Source: Parachlorella kessleri
Lineage: Eukaryota > Chlorophyta > Trebouxiophyceae > Chlorellales > Chlorellaceae
Length of the DNA stretch: 36,758 bases
Assembly (NCBI GenBank): GCA_001598975.1
Contig: BBXU01002267.1
Coordinates: forward strand, 1-36,758
Direction of reading: 5' to 3'
The notes under the pieces were generated by a model. It had not been told where the DNA came from and did no database searches. It saw only the letters and a program-made list of their open reading frames with translations. The position numbers and the translations under genes are program-made. This document shows positions 21,224-30,393 of this stretch, piece after piece; within the stretch, counting starts at the first letter, position 1, and each line of letters begins with the position of its first letter.

Positions 21224-21851
21224 ATGGAGCAAAGCGAGGCAGTGGCACAGCCACCCACGGAGTGGGGAAAGAACCTGCGGTGCTGCATGGTGTGCCGTCT
21301 GATGAAGACTTTCGAGCAGTTCTACGACCAGGGTTGCGAGAACTGCCCCTACCTAGCAATGGAGGGCGACAGGGAGCGCATATTTGACTGCACTACCACC
21401 GAGTTTCAGGTAGGCCTGACACAGCTGAGCTTTCAACGCCAATGGCGGTCGTGCTCAGACCAAAGGGCGGTTGCTGCATGCTGAAAAAAACGGTACAAAA
21501 AGAAAACATGGCAAGCATCATGCACTGGCACTCTATAGTGTGCAGTGGGACTGCCCACTTGCGCAGAGGGGAAGTGCCTACAGTGTACTAGGTCTTCGCT
21601 TGTTGCCCTATGAGAGTGCTCTGTTCTAGGTAGCTAGTGTACCGGGCAGCTGCCTATTACAAAGTCAACCTGTGTTTTTGCAGGGCATGATGGCAGTAGT
21701 GGACCCAAAGACCAGCTGGTGCGCCAAATGGACACATTTAAGAAGCTTTGTGCCAGGGTGCTATGCCCTGGGAGCGCCTGCGGAGCTGCCGCAGCATATA
21801 GAGGATATACTTGAAAACCATGGGGTCAAGTGGCATAAGAGAGACCAATAA
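21224..21851 (+). CDS. SPT4: Transcription elongation factor SPT4
   Basis: Two exons (21224-21409 and 21684-21851) join in phase 0 to give 117 aa, the normal SPT4 length. The N-terminal zinc finger is complete: Cys21, Cys24, Cys38 and Cys41 in CMVC and CENC. The second exon carries the conserved VDPKTSWCAKW and FVPGCYALG segments that pack against the SPT5 NGN domain. SPT4 binds SPT5 to form DSIF, which rides with RNA polymerase II in the nucleus and supports processive elongation. The start is the only ATG before the zinc finger. The gene converges with the HIT gene; only 138 bp separate the two stop codons and no TGTAA lies between them, so the two 3' UTRs probably overlap. Confidence 0.95.
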
Positions 21852-21989
21852 CGGGCAGGCGAACGTGTGTCGACGGCTGGTTAGAGGAGTATGCGAGAGT
21901 CTAGGCAGCAGTAGGCAGTAGAGAAGGCAGGCAGTGGAGAGCGGTGCCGTAGGTTAGCGTGTTTACGGATTAGTCTTCTGTTCACATGA

Positions 21990-23079
21990 TCAGCGGCTGC
22001 TGTGGTTTGCAAAGTAGCTCCTGAGGGCAGCCACCATGGCGTCAGCAGCCTCCTTCCCCAATGGCTCCGCTGGCACAGCCCCATAGCAGGGCCCCGGCCA
22101 ACTTGGGTCGCTCTGCAGCCGCCCTGTGACGTGAATGTGCAGCTGGGACACCTGCAATTGAGTAGGACAGTCGGATCGGAATGCTAGTTGAGCTTCTTAG
22201 GCTGGTGCTGTGGTGTGCAAGTGGTTAGTGACTGCTGCTGTTGTATGTCCCGGTGCGTCAGGATCTCACCATGTTTCCCAGCGTCGCGATGTTGACCTTT
22301 AAGGGTTGGTACAACTCCTGCAGCGGGCAGCAAGATGTAAGCGCTGTGGTGCTGACCTGCCTTCGGAGCTGACCCGCCTTTGGAGACTGTGGAATCCGGA
22401 GTGTCCCAACTCGACTACCGGTAATTGCAAGCTTGCAAGCAGGAGCAGTACCACAACTGGCGTTTGCGACTGTGCACCTGGATGGCTTGGCAAGCCATGG
22501 CAACCTCCTGCCACAGCTGCTGTTGTAGCTCCGGCGGCAGGTCCGTTACTTCTCTCAGGCCGGGCCGGCGGGGTACCAACACCAGCCTGCGCACAGCATG
22601 CTTGGAGCTGTATGCTGCCAGCACGGTTTGCAAGCAGAAGCAGCAGCTCACACAGCAGTAGCTGTACCAGTCTGTGCACAGATGCTTGGCACCTGGTGAG
22701 CAGCGGTGGTGGTCCTGAAGGTTGTAGAGCTTACGCATAGCAGGGATCAAAGAGTGCCGGTTAACACTTGCCAGCATGGGTAGTTGGCGTCGTCCACCAG
22801 CAGTACTTTGCAGAAGGGAAGTTCGTATACCTGCACAGTACTTCCAGGCCTTGCAGGGTACCTCAAGGCTAGTGAAGAGCAGGGATGCCCTAAGCATCCG
22901 CGGAGCACATGGGGCAACGAGGAATAAGCGTGGCTGACAGAATTGAGGCTGACCTCGTGTTTTTGAGCAGCAAGCTCGGGGCAAACGTCAAAGGAACCTT
23001 CTTCAGTACTGCTGGGCAGCAGTGTGATGCAACCCTCTGCCCTTACTGGCTTGCATGGCGATGCTACTGCAACGGTCAT
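21990..23079 (-). CDS. HIT-family nucleotide hydrolase/transferase-like protein
   Basis: Five minus-strand exons (22954-23079, 22772-22830, 22478-22586, 22270-22317, 21990-22151) give about 167 aa. The core matches the HIT subfamily that has a PWLVLVPR-like strand, here NYPCWLVLVPRRPGLREV, followed by ELQQQLWQEVAMACQAI, then LKVNIATLGNM, then SQLHIHVTGR, and finally PSWPGPCYG. The histidine triad region is H119-I-H121-V-T123, so the third triad position is Thr rather than His. HIT enzymes hydrolyse or transfer nucleotidyl groups using the middle His (H121). Its substrate cannot be told. The second intron starts with GC instead of GT (CTG|gcaagt at 22771), and this is the only choice that restores the frame through PCW-LVLVPR. 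The start ATG is 47 bp from that of NAA40 on the other strand, so the true start may differ. Confidence 0.85.
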
Positions 23080-23126
23080 GGGAGACTAAGACAGATGAAA
23101 GGAAATAACATGGTATCACGGGCGGG
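23080..23126. promoter_or_regulatory. Very short divergent gap between the HIT gene and NAA40
   Basis: Only 47 bp separate the proposed start codons. If both starts are right, the two genes share a core promoter and each 5' UTR may overlap the other gene. The NAA40 first exon is the weaker of the two calls. Confidence 0.35.
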
Positions 23127-25674
23127 ATGGGGCGAAACCGAATCAGACAGCTAGAGGCGATTTGGTTTGCGCGCCTTGCCCTCAATGTCAAGCGTGCTGG
23201 GTTTCAACCAGCTTCTCTATGCCAAGCTTCTTTACTCAGCCCATCCCGACATCCCTGCCAATCCTTGACTACCCAGCCCGGCTGGGACAAGCCGGTTGGA
23301 CTCGCGAGGGTACTGCTCAGATATAGCTCCGTCCAAGGTCATATGGTAACCAAGGAGGCAACAAAGAGTCATACTTCCTCAAACCTGTTGGTAGCTGTTC
23401 AGCTCAGGCAGGCTCACTAGTCCCTGTCAGCGACCCTGGGTACTGATTCTCCCTGGCCCCCTTTTTTCACAGGCCAAGAAGGTCAGCAAGGGGAGAGATA
23501 AGAAGCTCCTGAGGAAGAAGGTGAGTGCAAGTACGACACCCTTCAGCCTTTTATCCCACACATGCGCCTTGGTCGAAGAACTGACCACTACCGCCTTGCA
23601 GGAGGCCGAAAAAGCGCAGCAGTTGAAGGCTGTATTAGCAGAGCTAAATGCGGTAAGTCAATTACTATGATTATATGAAAGGCAAACCCCCCTTCTGCCC
23701 AAGCTAAGCCAAACAACAAGCCTGTTGACAGTGTCAGCCCAAAGCGTGTGGTGCGTGTGGTTGCCTTGCGGAGGGCTGCTTACACTAAAAAGTGTGCACA
23801 TGCAAGAGGTATTGCCATCCAGACACATGCCCTTCGTGCCGGACAGGCAGACAACCTCTTGGACCCATATGCCGCGTTTGGCAAGTATGACAGGAATGGG
23901 CTGCAAGCCTTGCTCCGGTTCTATAGATCAGAGCAGCTGCCAGCTGACGTGCTGAGCTGGGCCTTGGGGTTGACGAAGAAGCACATGCAGGTAATTACGG
24001 GCACCGGGAATTACATTAGAGGTATCATGCTCAGGACCAGCGGATGCGCTCATTATTTGTCTCTGTCGAACACACACAGTGTTATTTCGCACAGGCCGGG
24101 GCAGCCTGCCTAGATTTGCACGGAGATGTGCTGGTGTGGAGGCAGGGGCCCCCTGACTGTCCATGGAGAAGGGGGCCTCAAACATGGCTGGCTTGCTGCA
24201 CAATTGTGAAGGTGTCGCTGCAGGGTCTATATGAGGCTTGCCCAGACTGGGGCTGGAGTGATGCCGACAAGCAGCAGGAGCTGACACACGCGGATGCTCG
24301 CTACATCATTGTCTATGCGGCGGGCGCTGAGCGGCCGCATGCAGGCGAGGCAGCAGCAGCGGCAGGCTCAGCAGCAGTCGCAGCCGCCGGTGAGCCTGAG
24401 GCTGCAGACAGGTCAGCTCAGGCAGTGCCGGGGCCGCGCAGCAGCGCGGGAGCAGAGTGCCCAGGCAGGGCGCCGCCTGCAGGGTTCGCGATCTCTGCCC
24501 AAGGGGCAGCCGAGCCGGCAGCATCAGTGCAGGGCCTGCAAAGGCTAGGGCAGCCGGTAGGTTTTGGTTGCATGTATAAGCAGTGCTAAGTGTGTGCTAT
24601 AGAAAAAGGAGGTCGATGGAGGGCTTGGGTCGAAAGAGCAGCAGACTGTATAGTTAAAGACTGCCGTGCCGCACCGACCAGTTGCGATGGTCTCTTCGGT
24701 GCTGCAGCTGGCCTTCATGCACTTTCGTTACGAGGAGGAGGCAGGGGAGCCGGTGCTTTACCTCTACGAGATTCAAATAGAGGAGCAGGCACAGGTGGGC
24801 ATGGTAGACGCTTGCTTGCCAACGCAGTTAAATTACTGGCAGGGCTGCTGCTCTGATTAGTGGTGTTTGATTGGTCACTCACTGGGTGAGGCCAACCCCG
24901 CACTGCTTGCTCAGAACGAAAGCCGTACAGAGCAGTTGTGCGTGCGTGCGCCAAGGCAGCGTTACATGTTGCACCGTACCGAGCACCGGCTTTACCAGGC
25001 CCATGGCGTCGGCCTCAACGCAAAATTTTACAGATTAGAAATGAAACATATGCCATAACCTCAGACAGCAGCCTTATCACAGCTTGAAATCATTGCATGT
25101 CCTCACACTGTAGACCGAGTGCTTCCTTTGCAAGTTCAATGTTCCTGAGGCTGAGAACGGCTTAGCGTATTGCAGCGGGATGGGTAGCGACGCACGGACC
25201 AGAGGCCTTGCTGTGGCTGCTGCAGGGCAAGGGTCTTGGCAAGTTCCTTATGCAACTGCTAGAGCTGGTTGCTCGCAAAGGACGGGTGACACGGCTGCTG
25301 CTAACTGTGTTCCACGGCAACCTAGCGGCGCAGGCGCTGTATCGCAGGCTGGGCTATGTATTGGATGACGACAGCCCTGCCGCGGTTGACCCGGCCAGCA
25401 CTGCCACGTGAGTGCTGACAGGGCTGGTCCTGTATAAGTGCCAGCTGCAAGACTGGTGCATGATAAGTGCGGCTAGGTGTGGAGGAGGGAGGGCTTGCGC
25501 CTTGTATTGTGCTGAGGCCTCCAGTTTCGATGTGGTTGGTGCTTGTTGAGCCCGGGCGGTCAAGGCAGTTACTGGGAGAGGCTCGTGCTAGCAGAGCTAT
25601 CTTCAGTTCTGGACCTATGCTGCAGGTACGACATCCTTACAAAGTGGCTACAGCCTCGGCCTACAGCAAACTGA
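23127..25674 (+). CDS. NAA40: N-alpha-acetyltransferase 40 (NatD), histone H4/H2A N-terminal acetyltransferase
   Basis: Eight exons (23127-23186, 23473-23520, 23602-23652, 23847-23990, 24224-24556, 24708-24794, 25226-25407, 25626-25674) give about 317 aa. The order of motifs follows animal NAA40: a basic start (MGRN, then KKVSKGRDKKLLRKK), LLDPYAAFGKYDRNGL, WALGLTKKHMQ, DWGWSDADKQQEL, AFMHFRYEEE, VLYLYEIQIE, the acetyl-CoA loop QGKGLGKFLMQ (residues 241-251), LLLTVFHGNLAAQALYRRLGY and DDDSP. NatD acetylates the alpha-amino group of the shared SGRG start of histones H4 and H2A. An insertion of about 70 Ala/Gly/Pro-rich residues (about 138-209) sits between the strand RYIIVYAA and GQPLAFMHF, where animal proteins have a short turn. 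The first exon and its weak donor (gtcaag) are the least certain part. The EXD3-like gene follows 151 bp after the stop. Confidence 0.9.
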
Positions 25675-25783
25675 GAAGCAAGAATGCTCTTGGCGCCTCA
25701 CTCATCCTTTAGTCAATGTTCCTGGTTGGGAAAGCAGTGCCTCACAAATTTCCACACAGGTTTCTAGTTTCAGTTGATAGAAC

Positions 25784-25788
25784 TGTAA
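25784..25788 (+). terminator. TGTAA polyadenylation signal for NAA40
   Basis: TGTAA lies 109 nt after the NAA40 stop and 37 nt before the next gene's start codon, both normal positions only if the next transcript has a very short 5' UTR or begins inside the upstream 3' UTR. Confidence 0.5.
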
Positions 25789-25825
25789 AACAGCTATCAC
25801 ATTTTTAAGCATCAGGTCCAAACAC

Positions 25826-28800
25826 ATGCCGGGCATGTCCCCCGCAACTGCCAGCTCTTGGTCGCCACCAGAGGGGAGCTTCAACCTGACGTATGTAGAC
25901 AGCGAAGAGACCTTGGCAAGTTGCAAGTAAGGAGTGCTTAATTCTGCCCCAGCAAGTTTTTGGGCGCAGTCCCAATGACGCCATGGTCGCGTGGGACGCA
26001 AAGACGCGCTTATAGCGGCTGGCACGGGACCCACCTGTGGCTCTTGAATCACATAGCTCAAGCTCTGCGGGGAACCCAAGCTTCATAACCGCCTGGAGGT
26101 CTGCCCTGCAGTAAGGCAGCTGAAGCCGCACTGGTCTGCGCACTAGACGTGGAGTGGCCCCCTGACACCCACAGAGAGCACCCCAGCGCAACACTAGTAC
26201 AGCTAGCGCTTTGGTCTCCTCAGCATGGCATGCACGTCCTTCTGCTGGTAGGTGCTGAGGTTGTACAGCTGGGTGGTTTCCTCCGCTGCGGAAGCAGGCT
26301 CGCGGAGGCTGCGTCTCCTTGCGGCATGTTGCACCTGTCTCCTCGCAAACCTGTCCGAGAAGGCTGCCTCATGGTGTGGCTAGCATGCTCGGCAAGGAGT
26401 CTGTGGCATGCTGTGCAGGATATGATAACACTGCCCAGGCCTGCAGCCAAGCGCTTCCTACAAGCTCTGTTCCGCAACAGGCAGACTCTCAAGGTAGGGG
26501 ATGCCACGGTTTGCCAAGGCCAGGTGATGCTATCCATCTTACAAGGTGATGCTGTTGAACAGTGCAGGGTGTTAAATGCAGGCACGCAAACTGTATCACT
26601 CTGGGGCCTACTAACACTACCACCTCGTCGATGTCGCTAGCAGCCATCAGCAGGCAACGAAAGCAGCCTACTAAACTGGGGTCCTCCCCTGCCAGCATTG
26701 GTGTGCCTGTACAGGCTGGCCACTCTCTGGTCGTCACTGCGTCCAAGCGCAAGCTGCCCCAAAGGCATGTACCAGCTGCTGCGAGCGCAGGTGGGGTATT
26801 CTCTGGTCATGGACCTGCGAGCCATTGCCAGCGCCCTGGGCGGCGAGGGCGGCAGCTGCGTGGCGGTGGTGGAGCCGGCGCTGGATGTGGGCACCGTCCA
26901 CCGCTTCCTGGTCAAGCACCGGGCGCCGGGCGTGCGGCGGGTGAGTGCGCTTGGCGCCAGCTGCAGTGGCAGGCGCTTGTGAACTGGCGTATGCCTCAGA
27001 GCTGGGGGTTGACTGCGGCTGATGGCCCCTGCCCCACTCACAGGACGGGACGGGAGCTTGCAGCATGGGGTGTATTACTACTTCCTACAGAGTGACACAC
27101 GTACAGAGTTTAGTTGCGGTGGCCCGCTCCTGCTCCCCTGCTACTATCGGGTTGCAAGGTTGGGGGTTTGGTGGCAGCACCTATAGCGGTGTTGGGCGCT
27201 GGCATGAGGCAACCCTGCTCCGTCCCGTGGCTAGGAGTTAGCGCCAATCGTTGGCTATGAGTTGGTGCCACTTGTTGGCAACCTCACGGCAGCAGCACCA
27301 GGTGGCGGTGTGCTGCTGGAGTGCACTAGATTATCAAACTGCTCCGCTCATGCAGGCTGCGGCACCTGGACTGAGCGGCATTGTTGAGTCTCTGCTGGGC
27401 GCCCCACTAGACAAGCAACAGCAGTGCAGTGCGTGGGGCCAGCGGCCCTTGGCAGCTGAGCAGCTGGACTATGCGGTTGCGGATGCTGCCTGCCTCGTGG
27501 CGGTGCTAGGCGCCTTGCTGCGGCTGGTAGACCCTGGGCAATACCCCCTGTGTAGTGGGGGTGAGCTGGCAGCTGAGCAAAGCCACCATCAACAGCAGCA
27601 GCAGCAGGGCCACGATGGGCTGCAAGGGACAGAAGCTGCGCTTAGCCTCAATCGCCAGGCGGCAAATGGGAAAAGCCCTGTGGAGGGCAAGGGTGCCAGC
27701 AACAAGGGCTGCCCCGCATTGGGCGGCTGTGGGTGCGGCGCGGCTGACGCCCAGACTAGCGGGCCTGCATTGGGCAGCCGGGAGGGTTGGATGGCTTCTG
27801 GGGAGGACCGGTTGCAAGAGGCAGTGGATGCATGGGGTTCACGATTGGAGTTGAGCGGCGGGCAGGCAGCCAGGCGTCGGCCGGCGCGCCGAAGCAGAGC
27901 GGCCAAGTCGCGGCATGACGAACGGCAAGCCGAGCTGGACGGTAAGCTCTGGTCCTGCAAAGCGGGCTCCCTTCATTCAGCTAATGGGTTTCAGAACTCA
28001 CCAGCTGTTTTCGGGGCTGGAGAGTGGGGAGGAGAGTGGTGCGACACGACTGCCCCTCGGGCTTGTCTTTCCTGGTGACAGGGCAGAGCCGACTGGAAGT
28101 TTGCGAGTGAAGCCGACCGCAAAGCACGTGCATGACTTGCTGGTGCCTGTGTGGCTGCTGCCCCTCCGCTGATGCTGCTGCTGCTCTTCTGTTGTTCTTG
28201 CCGTCCGTGTGCAGTGGCTTCCTGGCAGAGGCCCTGCTGGAGCTGCTGGCAATACGCACAGCAGGCTGGACCTTGGGGTCAAACAAGTGTGTGCTTGGTA
28301 GCTGTGCCTGTGCAGAGGGCTTCCCTGTGCATGTGCCCTGGCTGGACGCCTCCCGGACTCTGGTGGCTTCCCCACGCTTCATTTGTGACGTCATGACAGA
28401 GGGCCTGGCGCGGCAGCTGCGAATGGTGGGGTTCGATGCCGAGTCGCTGGCAGCCAGGGATAAGACCCAGCGGCATGCAATATACAGGTGGGTGGGTGCA
28501 GGGTGTGGAGGCGTGCGGAGTGCCTCAAGCCAGTGAGTGTGGCAGGGCTGTAACTGGCTCCTGCACCTAGGAGGTGTTTCAAGTGGCAGTGGGAACACAG
28601 GATATTTGAAATGCATGTCGCTGCTCCTGTCACCGGACCTGCCATTTTTGAGCCATTGCAGGCTACCCTGCCTTCCTGGTCATAGGGGGCTACTCCAGAC
28701 CCAATGCTGCACGGGCACAGCAGTGCGCCTACCTGCGGGCGTGACCGCTCAACTGCGACAAGCACGCCGGCTGCTCTGTGCAGGTGCCTGGTTGAGAGGG

Positions 28801-29920
28801 CCGAGGAGGAGGGGCGGGTGGTGCTCACCAGAGACCAGACCTTCATCACTGCCGGGTACACCTACCAGGCTTACCTGGTGCGGGAGACCAGGTTCAGCTG
28901 TAATCATGACGACATGTCCCTTGCACGTTTTGGTGCTGACGAATGCCCTTTGGTGGGCTTATGGCGGGTCGGTGGTTGGGCGAACTGGCATGGGCTGGCA
29001 GGGGCTGTGCGTCCTGTGGGGTGGGGGGCTGGCCTGTGTGGTTGCGCTGTTGGGTTGCGCGCCCGCACTTGTGGTGATTCTTCAGAACAGATGTGGTGTG
29101 TGGTGCAGGTGCGCGCAGAGACCAAGCAGGCGCAGCTACAGGAGGTGTTGAGAGTGTTTAACCTCACCGTGGATGAGGACGGGCTCCTGTCCAGGTAAGA
29201 GGCCCTGCGCATGCTGCTTTTTGGCACGCAGAGGTATCGCTGCCTTGTTGTGCTAGCAGAGGCTGCGGGGCCCTGCATGGCTGCTGTAGGCACACAGGGG
29301 TGCTGCTCCTGCTGTCATACGCTGGCCGTTGGCAGGCCCATGCCATCCATGATGGCTTTTTGGGTGGTCAGGTGTGGCCCTGCGGTGACACAGATGGCTT
29401 GGTGTTTGGTCGCTGGAGCGGCCGCTGCTCTGACCGTCCTTGCCACAATTGCGCAGGTGTGGCAAGTGTAATGGCAAGTTTATACCGGAGGCGCGGGGGC
29501 CCCAGGAGTTGCCGCAAGGCCATGGGGTGCCGGAGGGCATCAGGGCGCATCACGAGGAGTTCTGGGTGTGCGCCCAGTGCCAAGCGGTCTACTGGAAAGG
29601 TGGGTGGGGCGTGGTGCCTGCGAAGGTGACAGTGGGGGACCTGCACCCTGGGTAGTGTGGGGTGTTCAGTCCCTGGAACCTGTCGCACTCTCCCAGGGTG
29701 GACTTGTTGTTGTTGGATATAGTGTTTGTAAAAGTCCACCCACGCCTCAGGGCCATCTTGCACACTGCAGCCTTGCTTGATCTCTTATGGTGTCTTGGGG
29801 AGTCAGCGGAACTGACTGTAAATGACTGTTGTGGCTGGACCCTCACTGCTTGCAGGGAACCAGTATGGGCATGCCATGGAGCGGCTGTCAGGGATGCTGG
29901 CTAGCTTAAACATGCGGTGA
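25826..29920 (+). CDS. DEDDy 3'-5' exonuclease with Mut7-C domain (EXD3/MUT-7/Nibbler-like)
   Basis: Ten exons in phase (25826-25926, 26112-26247, 26419-26493, 26791-26940, 27356-27941, 28316-28487, 28784-28877, 29109-29194, 29457-29599, 29856-29920) give about 535 aa. Residues 20-215 are an RNase D-type exonuclease: motif I DVEW (Asp46, Glu48), motif II in LVMDL (Asp112), and motif III YAVAD (Tyr193, Asp197), so all DEDDy residues are present. A disordered Gln/Gly/Ala linker spans about 220-350. The Mut7-C domain follows: SPRFICDVMTEGLARQLRMVG, RVVLTRDQTFI, and a zinc ribbon with Cys468, Cys471, Cys505 and Cys508. In animals this combination (MUT-7, Nibbler, EXD3) trims or acts with small RNAs; the algal role is inference. 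Exon 6 starts at 28316 because only that acceptor keeps phase. The open sequence just upstream (28130-28315) is treated as intron. The start ATG is the first before the VDSEETL segment. Confidence 0.88.
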
Positions 29921-30393
29921 AAACCTCTGGCTATCTCTTACGTGCTGGCTGCCTGGCTGGCTGGTTTGCGAGGTCGTCAATAGTGAACATGTTTGAGGAT
30001 ATGTGCACATGGTATATGTGTTTTACGAATCTCATGATGTAATGAACCTAGAGCACCTTTCGCACCAGAAAGTTAGGTAGTCGGAAGCATGGTGGACGGA
30101 AATGGTTGCTACTTAAAGCTGCAAGCCAACGATTTGGCAACGCGCCGCCCTCCGCCGCCATCCGGTGCAGCCGCCCGGAAGGTGCCTATCAGATTGTAGG
30201 AAAAAGGCCACTGTGCACAAATGCATCGCCCGTGATCTCTCAGCACAGCAGGGTAGCCAGACGGAACGCGACTTATTGGGCGTGGAAGTAGCGAGCCTGT
30301 AGATAAAGCGCCATAACCGCAGGTTCCTGCTGTAACTTCTCGTCGCCTCTTCCAGTTCCCTATCCAACCGTGACTAGCCAATACCTATCAACC
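29921..30393. other. Gap between the exonuclease gene and the plastid-type gene
   Basis: No gene seen. It holds the exonuclease 3' UTR with a TGTAA at 30038-30042, and then the promoter and 5' UTR of the next gene. Minus-strand open frames at 30109-30381 show no similarity or splice context. Confidence 0.4.
30038..30042 (+). terminator. TGTAA polyadenylation signal for the Mut7-C exonuclease gene
   Basis: This plus-strand TGTAA lies 118 nt after the stop codon, a typical distance for a green-algal transcript. Confidence 0.5.

Noticed and set aside
25702..26194. Minus-strand frames of 125-129 codons over the first two exonuclease exons
   Set aside because: The plus strand carries conserved exonuclease motifs with matching splice phases; the minus frames show none.
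28130..28315. Open frame ahead of the Mut7-C exon (SGFLAEALLELLAIRT) that looks like a helix
   Set aside because: Using its acceptor breaks phase with the previous exon; the acceptor at 28315 restores it and leads straight into PWLDASRTL.
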